Notes under the pieces: model-generated
The model's database searches: none
Told to the model about the DNA's origin: nothing
Seen by the model: the letters and a program-made list of their open reading frames with translations, nothing else
Source: Diploscapter coronatus
Taxonomy: Eukaryota > Nematoda > Chromadorea > Rhabditida > Rhabditidae
Reading direction: 5' to 3'
Length of the DNA stretch: 64,000 nucleotides
Assembly (NCBI GenBank): GCA_964036155.1
Contig: OZ038423.1
Span: forward strand, 80,863,249-80,927,248
Part shown: one piece after another, positions 48,067 through 58,734 of the stretch
Layout of the letters: the number at the start of each line of letters is the position of its first letter
Position numbering within the stretch: position 1 is the first letter of the stretch
Translations under genes and position numbers: made by a program

Positions 48067-51000
48067 CTAAGGCTCGTCGCTAGGGTATGCTGTGGAGATG
48101 CAAGTACCTGAATTTGTAATTAACAAAAATAACAAAAAGCAAATTGTACCGGCATCACACTTCTGAGTATAACTCGTAATATAAATCGGGTAATTGTCTA
48201 GGTTAAATTGGCAAGCGTTAGCACCCGAATGCTCTAACGCGCAAACTGTTAGAATTGAGAAGTCGAATGCTGAAATTTAAATGTTTATTTTTTTAGTTCG
48301 GGATATTTTACCGGGGGATGTAGCCGTGAAAAATCCACCCTTAGGCTTCAAATATTTCTCCCAGGTATATTGGAAGGTACCAATTAGTTGCTAAATTAAA
48401 GAACTCATTTGACTCGGAGATAGAACTATTTGCAAAATACATTGAAATCAGACGCTGCAATTACTAAATAGCGGAGTGCTATAGTTAAAGATAGACGAGA
48501 GAATGAGTTTGAAAGAAATAGTATGGAAAAGACGCACTCCGTCATTTAGTAGCTGCCTGAAATTGGTAATGTAAAAATGAGCCTATTTAGATATGCTTAA
48601 TTTGTATTTTGACAGTAGCACACTTACCGAATCGTAACTGTAATATCCGTAGTAGTTAATTTTCCCGGTTTTTTCCAACAAGTAATACCGAGTCCAATCA
48701 TGTTGGCCGTCAATTTCGTCGCCCTTCCATTCACCGGAGAAGACGTGCTCCCAGCCTAAGATCATTTGGAATTATACTAAAAATTTAAATATGGTTTAAA
48801 GTTCTTTACCTGAATTATGTTAAGCATTATTATAAATGCTCTCAAAAATCATATGATATTGATTTGAGAACACATTTTTAAATTACCATTTCAAAAATTT
48901 AAAAACCTACCTGAACTTCCCATAGTTCCACTACACCGCGAATAGGTTCCAAACCACAAATTCCATAAAAATGGTTTGAATTCATCCAAAGAGCTCGTGT
49001 TAGGGTATTCTAAATCACAAGTTTTCAGGGAGTAAACCATTTACGCACTTTTATTCTGCAGATATTTGAAGGCTAAACTGAAAGCAGGGCTTGAAGTAAA
49101 GGTGTTGAAAACAGTTTGAAGGTAGGATTTTTTGAAACCCGACATGGGGGACTCAGCAGTACAGACCTAAAAATGACCAATTTTAGGTAAGAATTCAAAT
49201 TTTGACCTGAGGGGTAAATAAGTCCTGATTATAGGTAGCGATTAAATCGGCATAAACCGGCTTCTTGTATAAGTCTTCGTTTACGTGGGTGAACATCCTG
49301 GAAATATAATATATTTCAGATAACGTTTCGAGTTTGAGGATAGCCATTGCAATAATATTCAGTGTCATTGCAGACTGATTTTGTTGTTTGAAAATGTTCA
49401 ATCATGTTGCAAATATATAATATTCATTTAAATTCTATTTATCATCATTAGTACTTTGGGTTTTTTTCACCTATGAAATTTTCCAAATAAGTTAAAGTTG
49501 CAGAAATCTTCTTCATTGAATATTTTATCATAGTTCCGTTATTAATATTAATAATTATCACAACTCACTCTCTCATTTTAGAAATTACAACTGAAACTCA
49601 CGGATCTGGGCTGACATCCGTTTTTCCATTGACTTTGTTCCCCCAATTGATTTTGATATCTCCAGTTTGTGGTCGGTCTTCATCAGCGGCCCACATTTGG
49701 TCTACCAAGGTCTGAATTTGAGGTTTCAAGGTTCTTTTTGCAGTCGAAATTCAACTGAAAGGTATGAGAACTTCATTAACTTCTGAACATCATAAAAGGT
49801 ATTGAAGGGTCTTTTGTAGTCCACACCCACTTTTTGAGGAGCAAGTAGGAGAGAGAGGCGGGGAAAAGAAAAAAGTGGGTGTGAGTATGGAATACAGCAG
49901 AAGGCCATATTGAAACTATAATGTAAAATTAGAAAAAAGGAACTTTCAGGTACCTGTAATTCAGGATCATTTTTACTGGGTTTCTTCGTAGTGGCTGGAG
50001 CTGGACCTCCACCAGACAAAGCGTAGCATTCATCTATTACAGTCTGGCCATTTTTGCTCAAAGTGCTAGCAGCAATTTCAATCGATTGGCCATTTATGCT
50101 CATAGTGCACTGAAATTATGATATTTTATTTGGGTCTCAGATATATAAAATGCTTACATCGCCACCAGATAGCGCACATAATGTGTAAGCAGAAAATTCG
50201 AATTCCGGAGAACTATTGAGTAAAAATGACTGCTTCATAGCGCGATAATCGTTCCAAGCAAATTGGAGAGTGATTTGGATGTTCTAAATTTATGATTTAA
50301 ATATTTGCTTTTTTCAAGTAAGAAATGACATTAGTCTTAGTGAACCATCCGTGATAATTCACGTTAGTTGACTGCTCCTGCGTATAAAATTTGATCCAGT
50401 TATTAAACCTTACGACGTCATTTGTACTATTCGTCTCTCCGGAAAATACAGATTCGAAACCTAGATTTGAGTTTCAATCGTTAGAAATTCGATTTTGCTA
50501 CCTGAACTTCCAATAGCGGTATTTCTCGCGTAAAGTTGGAACCATAACGTATAAAGTTGCGATTTAAAAGCGTCTTTATCGGTAGGTGACAGGGCTAAAT
50601 TTTTGTATTTCTAAAAAAGGGAAAATTTAAAAATTCACAATTTTGCTGCAAAAATTGCCATGCATTTTGCATAACTTGGGTCGAGATTATGGTATCTAAG
50701 AAGTCCGAAATAGAAGAGTTCCAAGATTCAGTCATTGTTTCAGAAGCGTCGACGTCTGGTTTGGTATAGTATTGCTAAACTATTTGGTGTAAATTTCAAT
50801 TTCACAACCATATTTCATACCAATAGATTATTAATGGCTTTATAGGTAGGTCCTTGCATAACTGAAGCATCTATGCTTGTAAACAAAGGATAAGGAGAGT
50901 TGTCATGAGAGAAATCCTTTCCGGAGGCCATATTCTGATTAGTTGATGGTAATTATATCGTCGCGATTTAATTGCTTAGTTACCTGATAATTAAGGGTAA

Positions 51001-51404
51001 CTTTAGCATCAATCCTTTGGTCTAATGATACTAAAGCATTCAAGGCTTGAGTAACAACAGACTGATCTATCCGTTTTTTAGCGTATGGGACGTCTAAAAA
51101 TTTATATATAGATATTGAATTTTATGATTAATATATTATCAATGACCAATAACTTGAGACGAAAGAAATGGTGCGCACAAACTCGAATATACAAAGTATG
51201 CATTGCGTATGCACAAATAGTCGTCAGTCTCATTCTTTGAATATGATGCAGTAGCGTAAAGTCTGCTGCAAAGAACGTGCTAATTACCGAATATCAAAAG
51301 TCAATGTAATTTATTTCGTCTCAAGCGATCGGTCATTGACAATACTTACATAAAGAATTTACAAATATAATGAGTATCGATGAAAAGATGACCAATTTCA
51401 TCAT
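48067..51404 (-). CDS. Secreted tandem EndoU (XendoU-type) protein, first domain catalytically degenerate
   Basis: EndoU family members are U-directed RNA endonucleases. About 16 exons give roughly 580 residues. A signal peptide (MMKLVIFSSILIIFVNSL, ATG 51404) precedes two EndoU domains. Domain 1 (about 51097-50160): IDQSVVTQALNALVSLD, LFTSIDASVMQGPTYKAINN, ISDFLDTIISTQVMQNAW, LYTLWFQLYAR, GFESVFSGET (50434-50463) and FNNWIKFYTQE. Linker SGGGPAPATTKKPSKNDPE. Domain 2 (about 49706-48067): LVDQMWAADEDRPQTGDIKI, MFTHVNEDLYKKPVYADLIA, GWEHVFSGEWKGDEIDGQHD, WTRYYLLEKTGKINYYGYYS, TWEKYLKPKGGFFTATSPAF and ISTAYPSDEP at the end. Catalytic His of EHVF and of HDW/HNW are present in domain 2. In domain 1 they are Ser (ESVF) and Asn (NNW), and the WxxYxKP lysine is not aligned. 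So domain 2 is probably the active one. Confidence 0.88.
48447..48560. repeat. Intronic foldback element (family F)
   Basis: GCTGCAATTACTAAATAGCG pairs with CGTCATTTAGTAGCTGCC. The interior has GAAATAGTATGGAAAAG. It lies in an EndoU intron. Confidence 0.85.
49808..49912. repeat. Intronic foldback element (family C)
   Basis: CTTTTGTAGTCCACACCCAC pairs with GGGTGTGAGTATGGAATACA. It lies in an EndoU intron. Confidence 0.8.
51135..51347. repeat. Intronic foldback element (family E)
   Basis: CAATGACCAATAACTTGAGA pairs with TCTCAAGCGATCGGTCATTG. It lies in EndoU intron 1. Confidence 0.8.
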
Positions 51405-51875
51405 TTTAGCGAGAAAAATAACCAACCACCACCTAAAACCTGAGAACAAGTCGGTTCGTGAACTTTTATATCTATGGCAATGTGATTGTTATCTATTTCC
51501 ATGAAAAATTCTATTGATGAGTCGAGCTTTTGGAGTGATTGTCATTTTTTTATTCTTCTTTTAGGGAAAAGCGTTAATAGGCTTATCAAATTATATAAGA
51601 GACGCTAGAATCACGCTCTACATACGTCTTTGATTTTTTCGAGTATCCGCTTGAAAATTTTCGTTTGACGTAAAGAAATGCGAAGACTGAACTTTTGATA
51701 TTGAACACTTTTAAATGTGAATAATTCAAAATGAATTATTACTAGAAAGATAGTTTAAGCAAACGTAGGAAATGGGAAATATATTAAAAGTAGCATCGCT
51801 TAAACCCGTTTATTTACCTATTTATTATTTTTTAAATTTATCATATATGTTTCAAAATTAGAGATTATATGATTT
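51405..51875. other. Spacer between fucosyltransferase and EndoU genes
   Basis: About 470 nt, AT-rich. Same-strand neighbours. No exon or repeat recognised. Confidence 0.4.
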
Positions 51876-53750
51876 TTAAACCTGTTTATTAACTTTTTCA
51901 AAAATTTTATCAGATTTCTTGCTCGGCGAAATACATTGTCCATGCATAAAGTAGTCGATAAAATCGACGGTTTTCTTCTTTTTCAGGTGCAAATCTTTGC
52001 ACATTTTGCACATATCATTTATAGGCCGACTCCTTGCGGTGTATTTTTTGGTCCACTCAAAATATCTGGAATTATTTGAAAATAAATTTGAATATTTTTC
52101 AAATAGCTAAAATTTAAACATTAGTAATTCGTCGTAGACAACATTTTACGTTTCAAAAATATCCATAACTCATCGAATTTAACAATAGCTAATTGGAAAA
52201 TGTTTGACGGTTAATAAATTTCAATAAACTATGACCCACTTCAAATATTCCGTATTATTAACCGTAAGGAACTTCAAATAATCTCCCAATTCCTTGGGAC
52301 TTTTGAAATCCGAGACCGAAATATAAGATCCTTTAGGGATATTAGGATTATCTAAATATAAAAATAACTCTATTTTAACTAAATATATAAAGTCTAAACC
52401 TTTCAAAATGTTCCCATTCAACACCACGGGCACATTTAAATTGAACATTCTTCGATGGAATTTCTCAGTGATGTAATCTCGACATAGCGAATTTTCGAAG
52501 GACAAGTAGAAGCGGTGAGAGTCTGCAAATAAATATGCTTCGATTTAGAATAAACAAATACAAAATTATTGAAGTACAACCAATTTTTAGGTTATGTATA
52601 CTAATTAAATTTTTTTTAGAAATAATATATTACCAGCTAACTCTCTAAACTGCTTATCATTCAACTTCTTCTTAGAAAAGCATTGGCCTTTTAGCGTTAT
52701 ATTTGTGTATTTTCGTAATTTTGTGATATAATAGTCTCTCTGAGATTGCATGCCATGACAATTTGAAGCGACGAAAAATGCACCATTCTTTTTATATTTT
52801 AGTTTTTCTTTGACCTTAAATTAAAAATAGTAATTACTATTTAAATCGACATTATTGCCTTTTCCTCCGATAAAATATATATCGAATCGGATTGATTACT
52901 TATGGGTTCAATTAAATGATAAGGGTAGAAATAATCCGAGTCCAAGTTATAAGTCATTGTAGCATTAAAAAAGTTGCGAGGTAGCTAAAATTTAATAGGT
53001 TAAACCGGTTAGATGAAATGCTCAATATTTATTAAATTTGACATAATCGGCAAGTTGTAATTTGCAGCATATTTATTTTTGATTAAAAATCTTACTTTAT
53101 AAACATCCTTGTCTAATAAATTAGTCGGCGGTTCCTGATTAAAGAAGATGAATAATTGGTGATTATATCTTGGACTTGGCAAATCATTTAATGATATGTT
53201 CCAAGCATGGAATATATATGCTGACGGAACTATATTTGGATACTCTATCAACCTAGATTTAATTTAATTTAATCAAAATAGCAGGTTTGTAAATGGCCTA
53301 ACGCAAAATGACGAAACTTTCTTTAGTATTTGACGAAATGCTTCCGTTTTTCTGTATAAATCCTGTCAATGTCTATTGCGCGTTCAGTTACTTTTGCGTT
53401 ACGTCATTCTGTTATTACGTCATGTACAGGCTGCCAATCAAAATTAAAATCTTCTAACCTTTCCCTACGTATAACTTTGCATTTATACCGGCAATTTCTA
53501 GGCATCGTGGTATAAACATCAAACAAATTTCTATCGTATACATGAAACCACCCGGTCCACAAAACTATTAAAGGCGTATTTAATTTACTACCCTAAGAGC
53601 GAAATTAATTTTAAAAATAATGGGAAAAATATTCACCGATGTCTGAATTTTATTTGATGAAAAGCACAAGTCAAAGTAGTCGATTAACCATATGGAAATC
53701 GCTATGAATATTAGGAGATAGACAAATTGCACAGATTTCTTAGAAATCAT
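51876..53750 (-). CDS. Alpha-1,3-fucosyltransferase (GT10 family), type II Golgi membrane protein
   Basis: Transfers fucose from GDP-fucose to glycans in the Golgi. Eight exons, about 380 residues. The short cytoplasmic start MISKKSVQ is followed by a signal anchor (FVYLLIFIAISIWLI). The stem is short. The catalytic part has FHAWNISLNDLPSPRYNHQL, NFFNATMTYNLDSDYFYPY, KNGAFFVASNCHGMQSQRDY, the family hallmark HRFYLSFENSLCRDYITEKF, then NVPVVLNG, DFKSPKELGDYLKFL and NTEYLKYFEWTKKY. Conserved C-terminal cysteines (MCKMCKDLH, GQC) are present. Spacing matches invertebrate alpha-1,3-FucTs. The acceptor of the exon carrying KLKYKKNGAFF is the least certain junction. Stop at 51876, intact throughout. 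Confidence 0.93.
53290..53450. repeat. Intronic foldback element
   Basis: TAACGCAAAATGACGAAA pairs with TTTTGCGTTACGTCATT. It lies in a fucosyltransferase intron; the outer bases GGCCTAACGC and GGCTGCC are less symmetric. Confidence 0.65.
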
Positions 53751-54467
53751 TCGAATGATTAAAGTTAAAAAAGTGAAGTTGATGTTTAAAAAGTTGTAAA
53801 ATTAGGTGCGCATAGTATAAAACGATAAATTATCGATTGAAATTCAGGGATGAGTAGGGAAGTGTCAATATTTTCGACTATCAGTGTTAACAGAATGGCC
53901 ACTGAGCCTGAATGATAGAAATACTTGCATTCTTGATCAATCAATATCGCCAGCTCTAATATAGAGACATTGAAACATTTTATTTTTCTTTCTTTTTAGA
54001 AAATAAATGCATTCATTGGTCATAATTTTTTTTTATTCTCAACTTATTCAATCGGATTAGAAACTCGTCTTGTTTTTGGACAAATAGAGATTTTTCATTT
54101 GACGCAAAAATCAGCTTTCCCCATGATGGAAAATCCACTTTTTCATAATCGCGTAAATTTGACTCTACAGGGTGCGGAAAAATTGTGGAGACACTTGCTA
54201 AAGTGACGATTTTTCGCTAATGCGGAGAGTTTACACGTTATTTTTATTTTTTCGCCACTTTTGCAATGTCGCAGCGCACTTTCCCTTCATGCATCATTCA
54301 GCAACAGTGTCAATGTTTAATGCAAACAATAAAGCTTTGTAAGCGGTAACTTCTTTATTATTGCGATTTTTAGTTACAAGGGTAGATTTTATGATTGGTT
54401 AATGATCTCCTAATGGGTGATCGGAGTTTCTAAAGTTGATCTTTTTAAATTGCTGATGTCTTTATTC
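53751..54467. other. Intergenic region, IFT81 3' end to fucosyltransferase start
   Basis: About 0.7 kb, AT-rich. It must hold the fucosyltransferase promoter and the IFT81 3' UTR. Nothing else recognised. Confidence 0.4.
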
Positions 54468-57400
54468 CTACCCAGTTTCCATTCTGTCTTTGACTAAATC
54501 CAGTTTCAATTGGAACATTTTTAACAGAGAGCTCCATTGCTTGACCTAAATTTCGAATTTGTACATTTTTTATGCAAAAAAGTCTTTAAATTTACTTGTC
54601 GCCTAGCTTTCTCGACGTCTAGAACTCCGTTTGACGAGCTTGATAATTGTTCGGATTCCTTTTGGGCTTCAAGTAACGATTTCTTAAATTAAATTTCAAT
54701 TTTTCTAAACTTAAGTTCAATTTTACTTCCAACTGTTCTTTCAAATTCTCTCCACTATTCAAAGCACGTTTTTGATCTTCAGCATCGTTTAACTTTCTTT
54801 CCAGATCTTCATAACCTTCAGTAGCCTTTTTCAAGCGATCTTCGAGATCTGTTACTTCCTAAAATTATCCTATTAAATAAGCTTTTAAATTTTTCAAACA
54901 ATGTGAGATTTTCAATATTGTTATTGTTAGGTGCGATTTTGGGTAACTATCATAAAAGTCTATTATTTAAAACTTATAAGTTTCCGCATTTCTCAAATAA
55001 TATTGAATTTTAAAGTTGTTATTGTTTTCCAAGGCACGTTGGTTGCTCTGAAATATTAGACAACTTAAGCCTCATACCAGTTTCAGATTCGAGTATCCCT
55101 GCTCGATTTGCTCTTTTCTTCTATCATAATCGCTCTTTTTCAGCCGGACTTTTTCGTTTAGGTCCTAAATTTAAATCGTAATTTATAAATCGCAATTTCC
55201 ATTACATTATACTCCTGTTGCATGACATTCTTCCGTCCTTTCAGTGGTTCTAAACTCTCCTTTTTAATGTCGATTTCGCCCATTAGATCGGTGATCATTC
55301 CTCTGAGTTCCTAAATTCAAGATATTTCGATTTCGATTATTATAATGAAATTCTATAGACCATAAGTGACAGTTTAAAGCAATACTCCTCACTCAATAAT
55401 TCAAAATTACGATTAAGCTATTGGTATCTATATACCGTCATCAGGCCTAGGGAGCACTTTCGTCAAATGAAAATTAACCATGGGGGTAGGTCACAAGAGC
55501 GAATTCATAGTTATGGTACCAAGTCGCACACTGGTGAAAAGTTTGACTAATCACCAGGTTAGAAAAAGAAATTTGTAAAGGGAATATGTAGGGGATAGAT
55601 CGCGCGGACCTTCTGATGACCGTCCTTCCTAGGTCTGACCGCTATTGACGTATTTTAAAATATCTAGAAAAGTAATTACATCAGTATTATCGCTTTTCGG
55701 CGCGGCGGTTTTCGGTCTTTCCATTGTAGGGACTTCAATTACATCCACCACTTCTCCACCCAGGTTTTCCTAAAATATGTTTAAATTAATGCTCCTAAAA
55801 GGGAATTCCTCCAATGCTATCCCATAATTTTATTATACTATAAAATTTGATATTTCTTGAAACCCACAATATTATCCTTGAGCTGTTGAAATCTGGCATT
55901 CAGCAACTCCAGGGTCCGCATCAAAACGCCTTTTTCTGTTTGTATTTCTTCCATCTCAGCACGTTTCTTCTTGTATTCAGAAGTACGCGCTCGCAGGTTA
56001 TCGACGTATCTTCGGAACTGAATAAAAAAGGCGAAATTATGATCATTTTAGATTCCGATTTGTATATCTTAAGTACTGGAAATTATATGAAAGAAAAGCT
56101 GATCTTCATCGTTAAAATTCATTTAATAATCTAATGATACAAGTAAAAAATCGATCATTTCGTTTATGATATTATAAAAGTCGATAATTTACCTGAACCG
56201 CGCTGAGTACTTCACCGCCAGTTTTATTCCTCAAATCATCCTTCTTCGCTTCGACTTCAGCTTCGATTGTCGCCAACTCCTGTCGAGCGTCTTGAAGTCT
56301 CTGTGCGGCGGCGTTTTTCTTTCTCTCCACTGCGGCCGCTTGGTGACGGAATATGCTAATTTTTAGAAGTTATCTTTATTTGTAATTTTGACAACCTGAA
56401 TAACTCATTACTTCGTAAACTACGAAATAGTATGGGCAAAAATTCCTTCCTAGCTACTCGACACCCTTAACTATATGAGGAGTGTGATAACGAATTATCC
56501 AAATTGTCGTTTTCTCGATTTTTCCTTTATTATTTGTTTTTTTTTCGTATTTTTAATTGTTTACCTGAAATTTTCTTCAAATCCCTCTTCAGATTTGTCT
56601 CGCTCCTGTTCCATCGTTTGAATTAAGGCGTTCTTTTCGTCAATCTAAAATCTAGAACGTCATTTAAAAAATTTGTTGACGTCATATTAAAACCACCTGT
56701 TGTTGAAGCTTAAGAATGTCACTGTTATCTATTGCCGGCATATCGGAGACTTGCGATAACTCTCTGACAGTTTTCCGCTTCAATTCAATTTCTTTCGATA
56801 GTTTATTATTCAGTAAATAGTTATTAGTAGCAATTTCGTCCTGAATTTTGGCAAAAGTTAGGAACCCAACCGACTACAACTTGACTATGCGCACCTGCAG
56901 TTGAGCGATCAGCTCGGAAGGATCAATATTGTCCCCTGCAGCGCGTACATCAGCCAATTGGGCCTTGAGGCGCTGCAACTTTTGTTCGGCATGGATCACC
57001 TGAATTTCGGCGATGTCATGACGTCATATTTTTATATTGTTGATTGGAGAGAAAGTCGATATTCATACAGCAGTTAGAAATCGAATTTGGAGCGAAATAG
57101 TGAGTCGCGTCGAAGAGACGAATAGCGTGTAATTTGTTGAATATCGACGTTCTCTTCAATCAATAATACCCCATTTCTCTGCTCTCCCTTCTGCATGTTC
57201 AACTCTGAAAGTCTATCTTTCTGTCGTCTCAGCTCATCAGCTAGAGCCATATACCTAAAACAAGTTTCGTTATTATATGAAAATTTTTCGAATCTTACCT
57301 TTGAAGCTGGGGTAAATTGTGGACTTTTCTCTGGGCCCTTTCGATTTTCCGGCCCAAAATTTCTTCCTCGTGTTCCATGGCTGTGAGGTCTTGCCGAATA

Positions 57401-58517
57401 TCGTTGAGTAAAACCATGTCAGATCTAACATTGACTACTTGGGAGTGGATGGCCTGAATTTACGGGATCTTAAATTGGAATTGGAATTTTTCGTTCTTTT
57501 GTTGCCTTAATTACGATAGCATTAAAAATCGTGAAATTACTTTGTATGTGTAAAAACTGCAACATATTTGATAGCTTACTTTGAATTTTTCCATTAGATC
57601 AGCAACTTCATTTTGTAACTGCGCGGTGTCCATATCGTGAACGTCGCTGGGGACTTCGACCTAATTTTGGATGTGATTAGAAACTAGGCTTGAAGTTACT
57701 TTGACAAGAAACTTCGCCAGATAAGCTCGTTCTTTCAAACTTTCGACATTCGAGAAGATATAATAGAGCACCGGATAGATTGATCGTTTAGTGCCTTCGA
57801 CTAGACCCGCTCTCCATTCTTCTCTGAAAATATTCAATCTAAATTTCTATATGTATTTTAAGAAATGAAAAATGAATCTTAATATTATGAATTTTCAAAA
57901 TAATTTAGTCATATTTGATTCATACATGTACTTTGAGATAAAGTTTAAAAACATTTCAATTCATACACCCATGAATTCAATATTTCGGAAGGGTATATCT
58001 TAGCGTTGCAGGCCTTAAGAGTAATTCGATGTTTCCTTTTATCTAATTTAGATATTTCAACACATACAATTGTTCAATATCGGTAGGGGGCTTGTATTTA
58101 AATAGCCTCAAGCTATTTAGAATCCGCATCGCCGTTGCGTCAGCAGGTTCAGTAGAAATGTCGATTTTGTCAGTTTGGTTGATCCAACTAGGTTTAAAAA
58201 TACGAAATCTCAAAAGCTTAAAGTCGTGATAATAGCGTTTTCTTATCACGCGGAATTTAAATTTAATAAAAACTTATTATGCAAATATACTTTTTAGTTA
58301 AAATGAAAATGAGGTAATTTGAACAAAAACTTTCATTTAAATTAATAAAATCTCTAAGAGCATTTGTCATAATTTTAAATAGTTACCATATAACGTCACT
58401 CAAAATCTGCAATAATTGCGAATTAGCTATAGCGTCAAATTGAAGTAGCGTCATTTTCATCGAAAACGGAGGATCATTTAAATGTTGAACGATTAACTGC
58501 TGCATTTCGGAAGACAT
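54468..58517 (-). CDS. IFT81: Intraflagellar transport protein 81
   Basis: IFT-B core subunit that, with IFT74, binds tubulin and supports cilium assembly. ATG at 58517: MSSEMQQLIVQHLNDPPFSM then LLQFDAIANSQLLQILSDVI, matching the human start (QIKFIMDSLNKEPF, LITFDSLEPMQLLQVLNDVL). The calponin-homology-like N-terminus continues with ATAMRILNSLRLFKYKPPTD and SIYPVLYYIFSNVESLKERA, YLAKFLVKVEVPSDV. Long coiled coils follow: VLLNDIRQDLTAMEHEEEIL, LQRYMALADELRRQKDRLSE, FRRYVDNLRARTSEYKKKRA and DRLKKATEGYEDLERKLNDA. The end reads VKQWSSLLKMFQLKLDLVKD and stops at 54468. Two short introns split the last coils (44 nt near 54685). The start follows TTTTAG plus 4 nt, 218 nt below the GARS1 stop, suggesting a downstream operon gene. 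Confidence 0.93.
55435..55655. repeat. Intronic foldback element (family D)
   Basis: CATCAGGCCTAGGGAGCACT pairs with CGTCCTTCCTAGGTCTGACC. It lies in an IFT81 intron. Confidence 0.75.
56398..56510. repeat. Intronic foldback element
   Basis: GAATAACTCATTACTTCG pairs with GTGATAACGAATTATCC imperfectly. The interior has CTACGAAATAGTATGGGC. It lies in an IFT81 intron. Confidence 0.6.
57040..57168. repeat. Intronic foldback element (family A)
   Basis: TTGTTGATTGGAGAGAAAGT pairs with GACGTTCTCTTCAATCAATA. The interior has GAGCGAAATAGTGAGTCGCG. It lies in an IFT81 intron. Confidence 0.9.
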
Positions 58518-58521
58518 TTTT

Positions 58522-58524
58522 CTA
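58522..58524 (-). other. Candidate spliced-leader acceptor of IFT81
   Basis: On the minus strand TTTTAG is followed by AAAA and the ATG. It lies about 211 nt after the GARS1 stop, a spacing compatible with a polycistronic unit. Confidence 0.5.
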
Positions 58525-58734
58525 AAATGTAAATTTAAAATAATAATGTCATTCAAAAAATTAAAACTCGGCGAATTCGTATTGTTATTGTTGCCATAGC
58601 AACCATACACATTCATTTATATATGCATGCTTTAACCAATTCTAGGCAAAATCGATATTTTTCATGTTAATAAATTTATTCTCAACAATCAAAAATAACG
58701 AACATCTATCCTATATCTAATAAATCTAAAAAAT

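Noticed and set aside
49021..49160. A frameshift suspected in EndoU domain 2
   Set aside because: Re-reading the bases shows one frame continuing through SSPAFSLAFKYLQNK, so the exon is intact.
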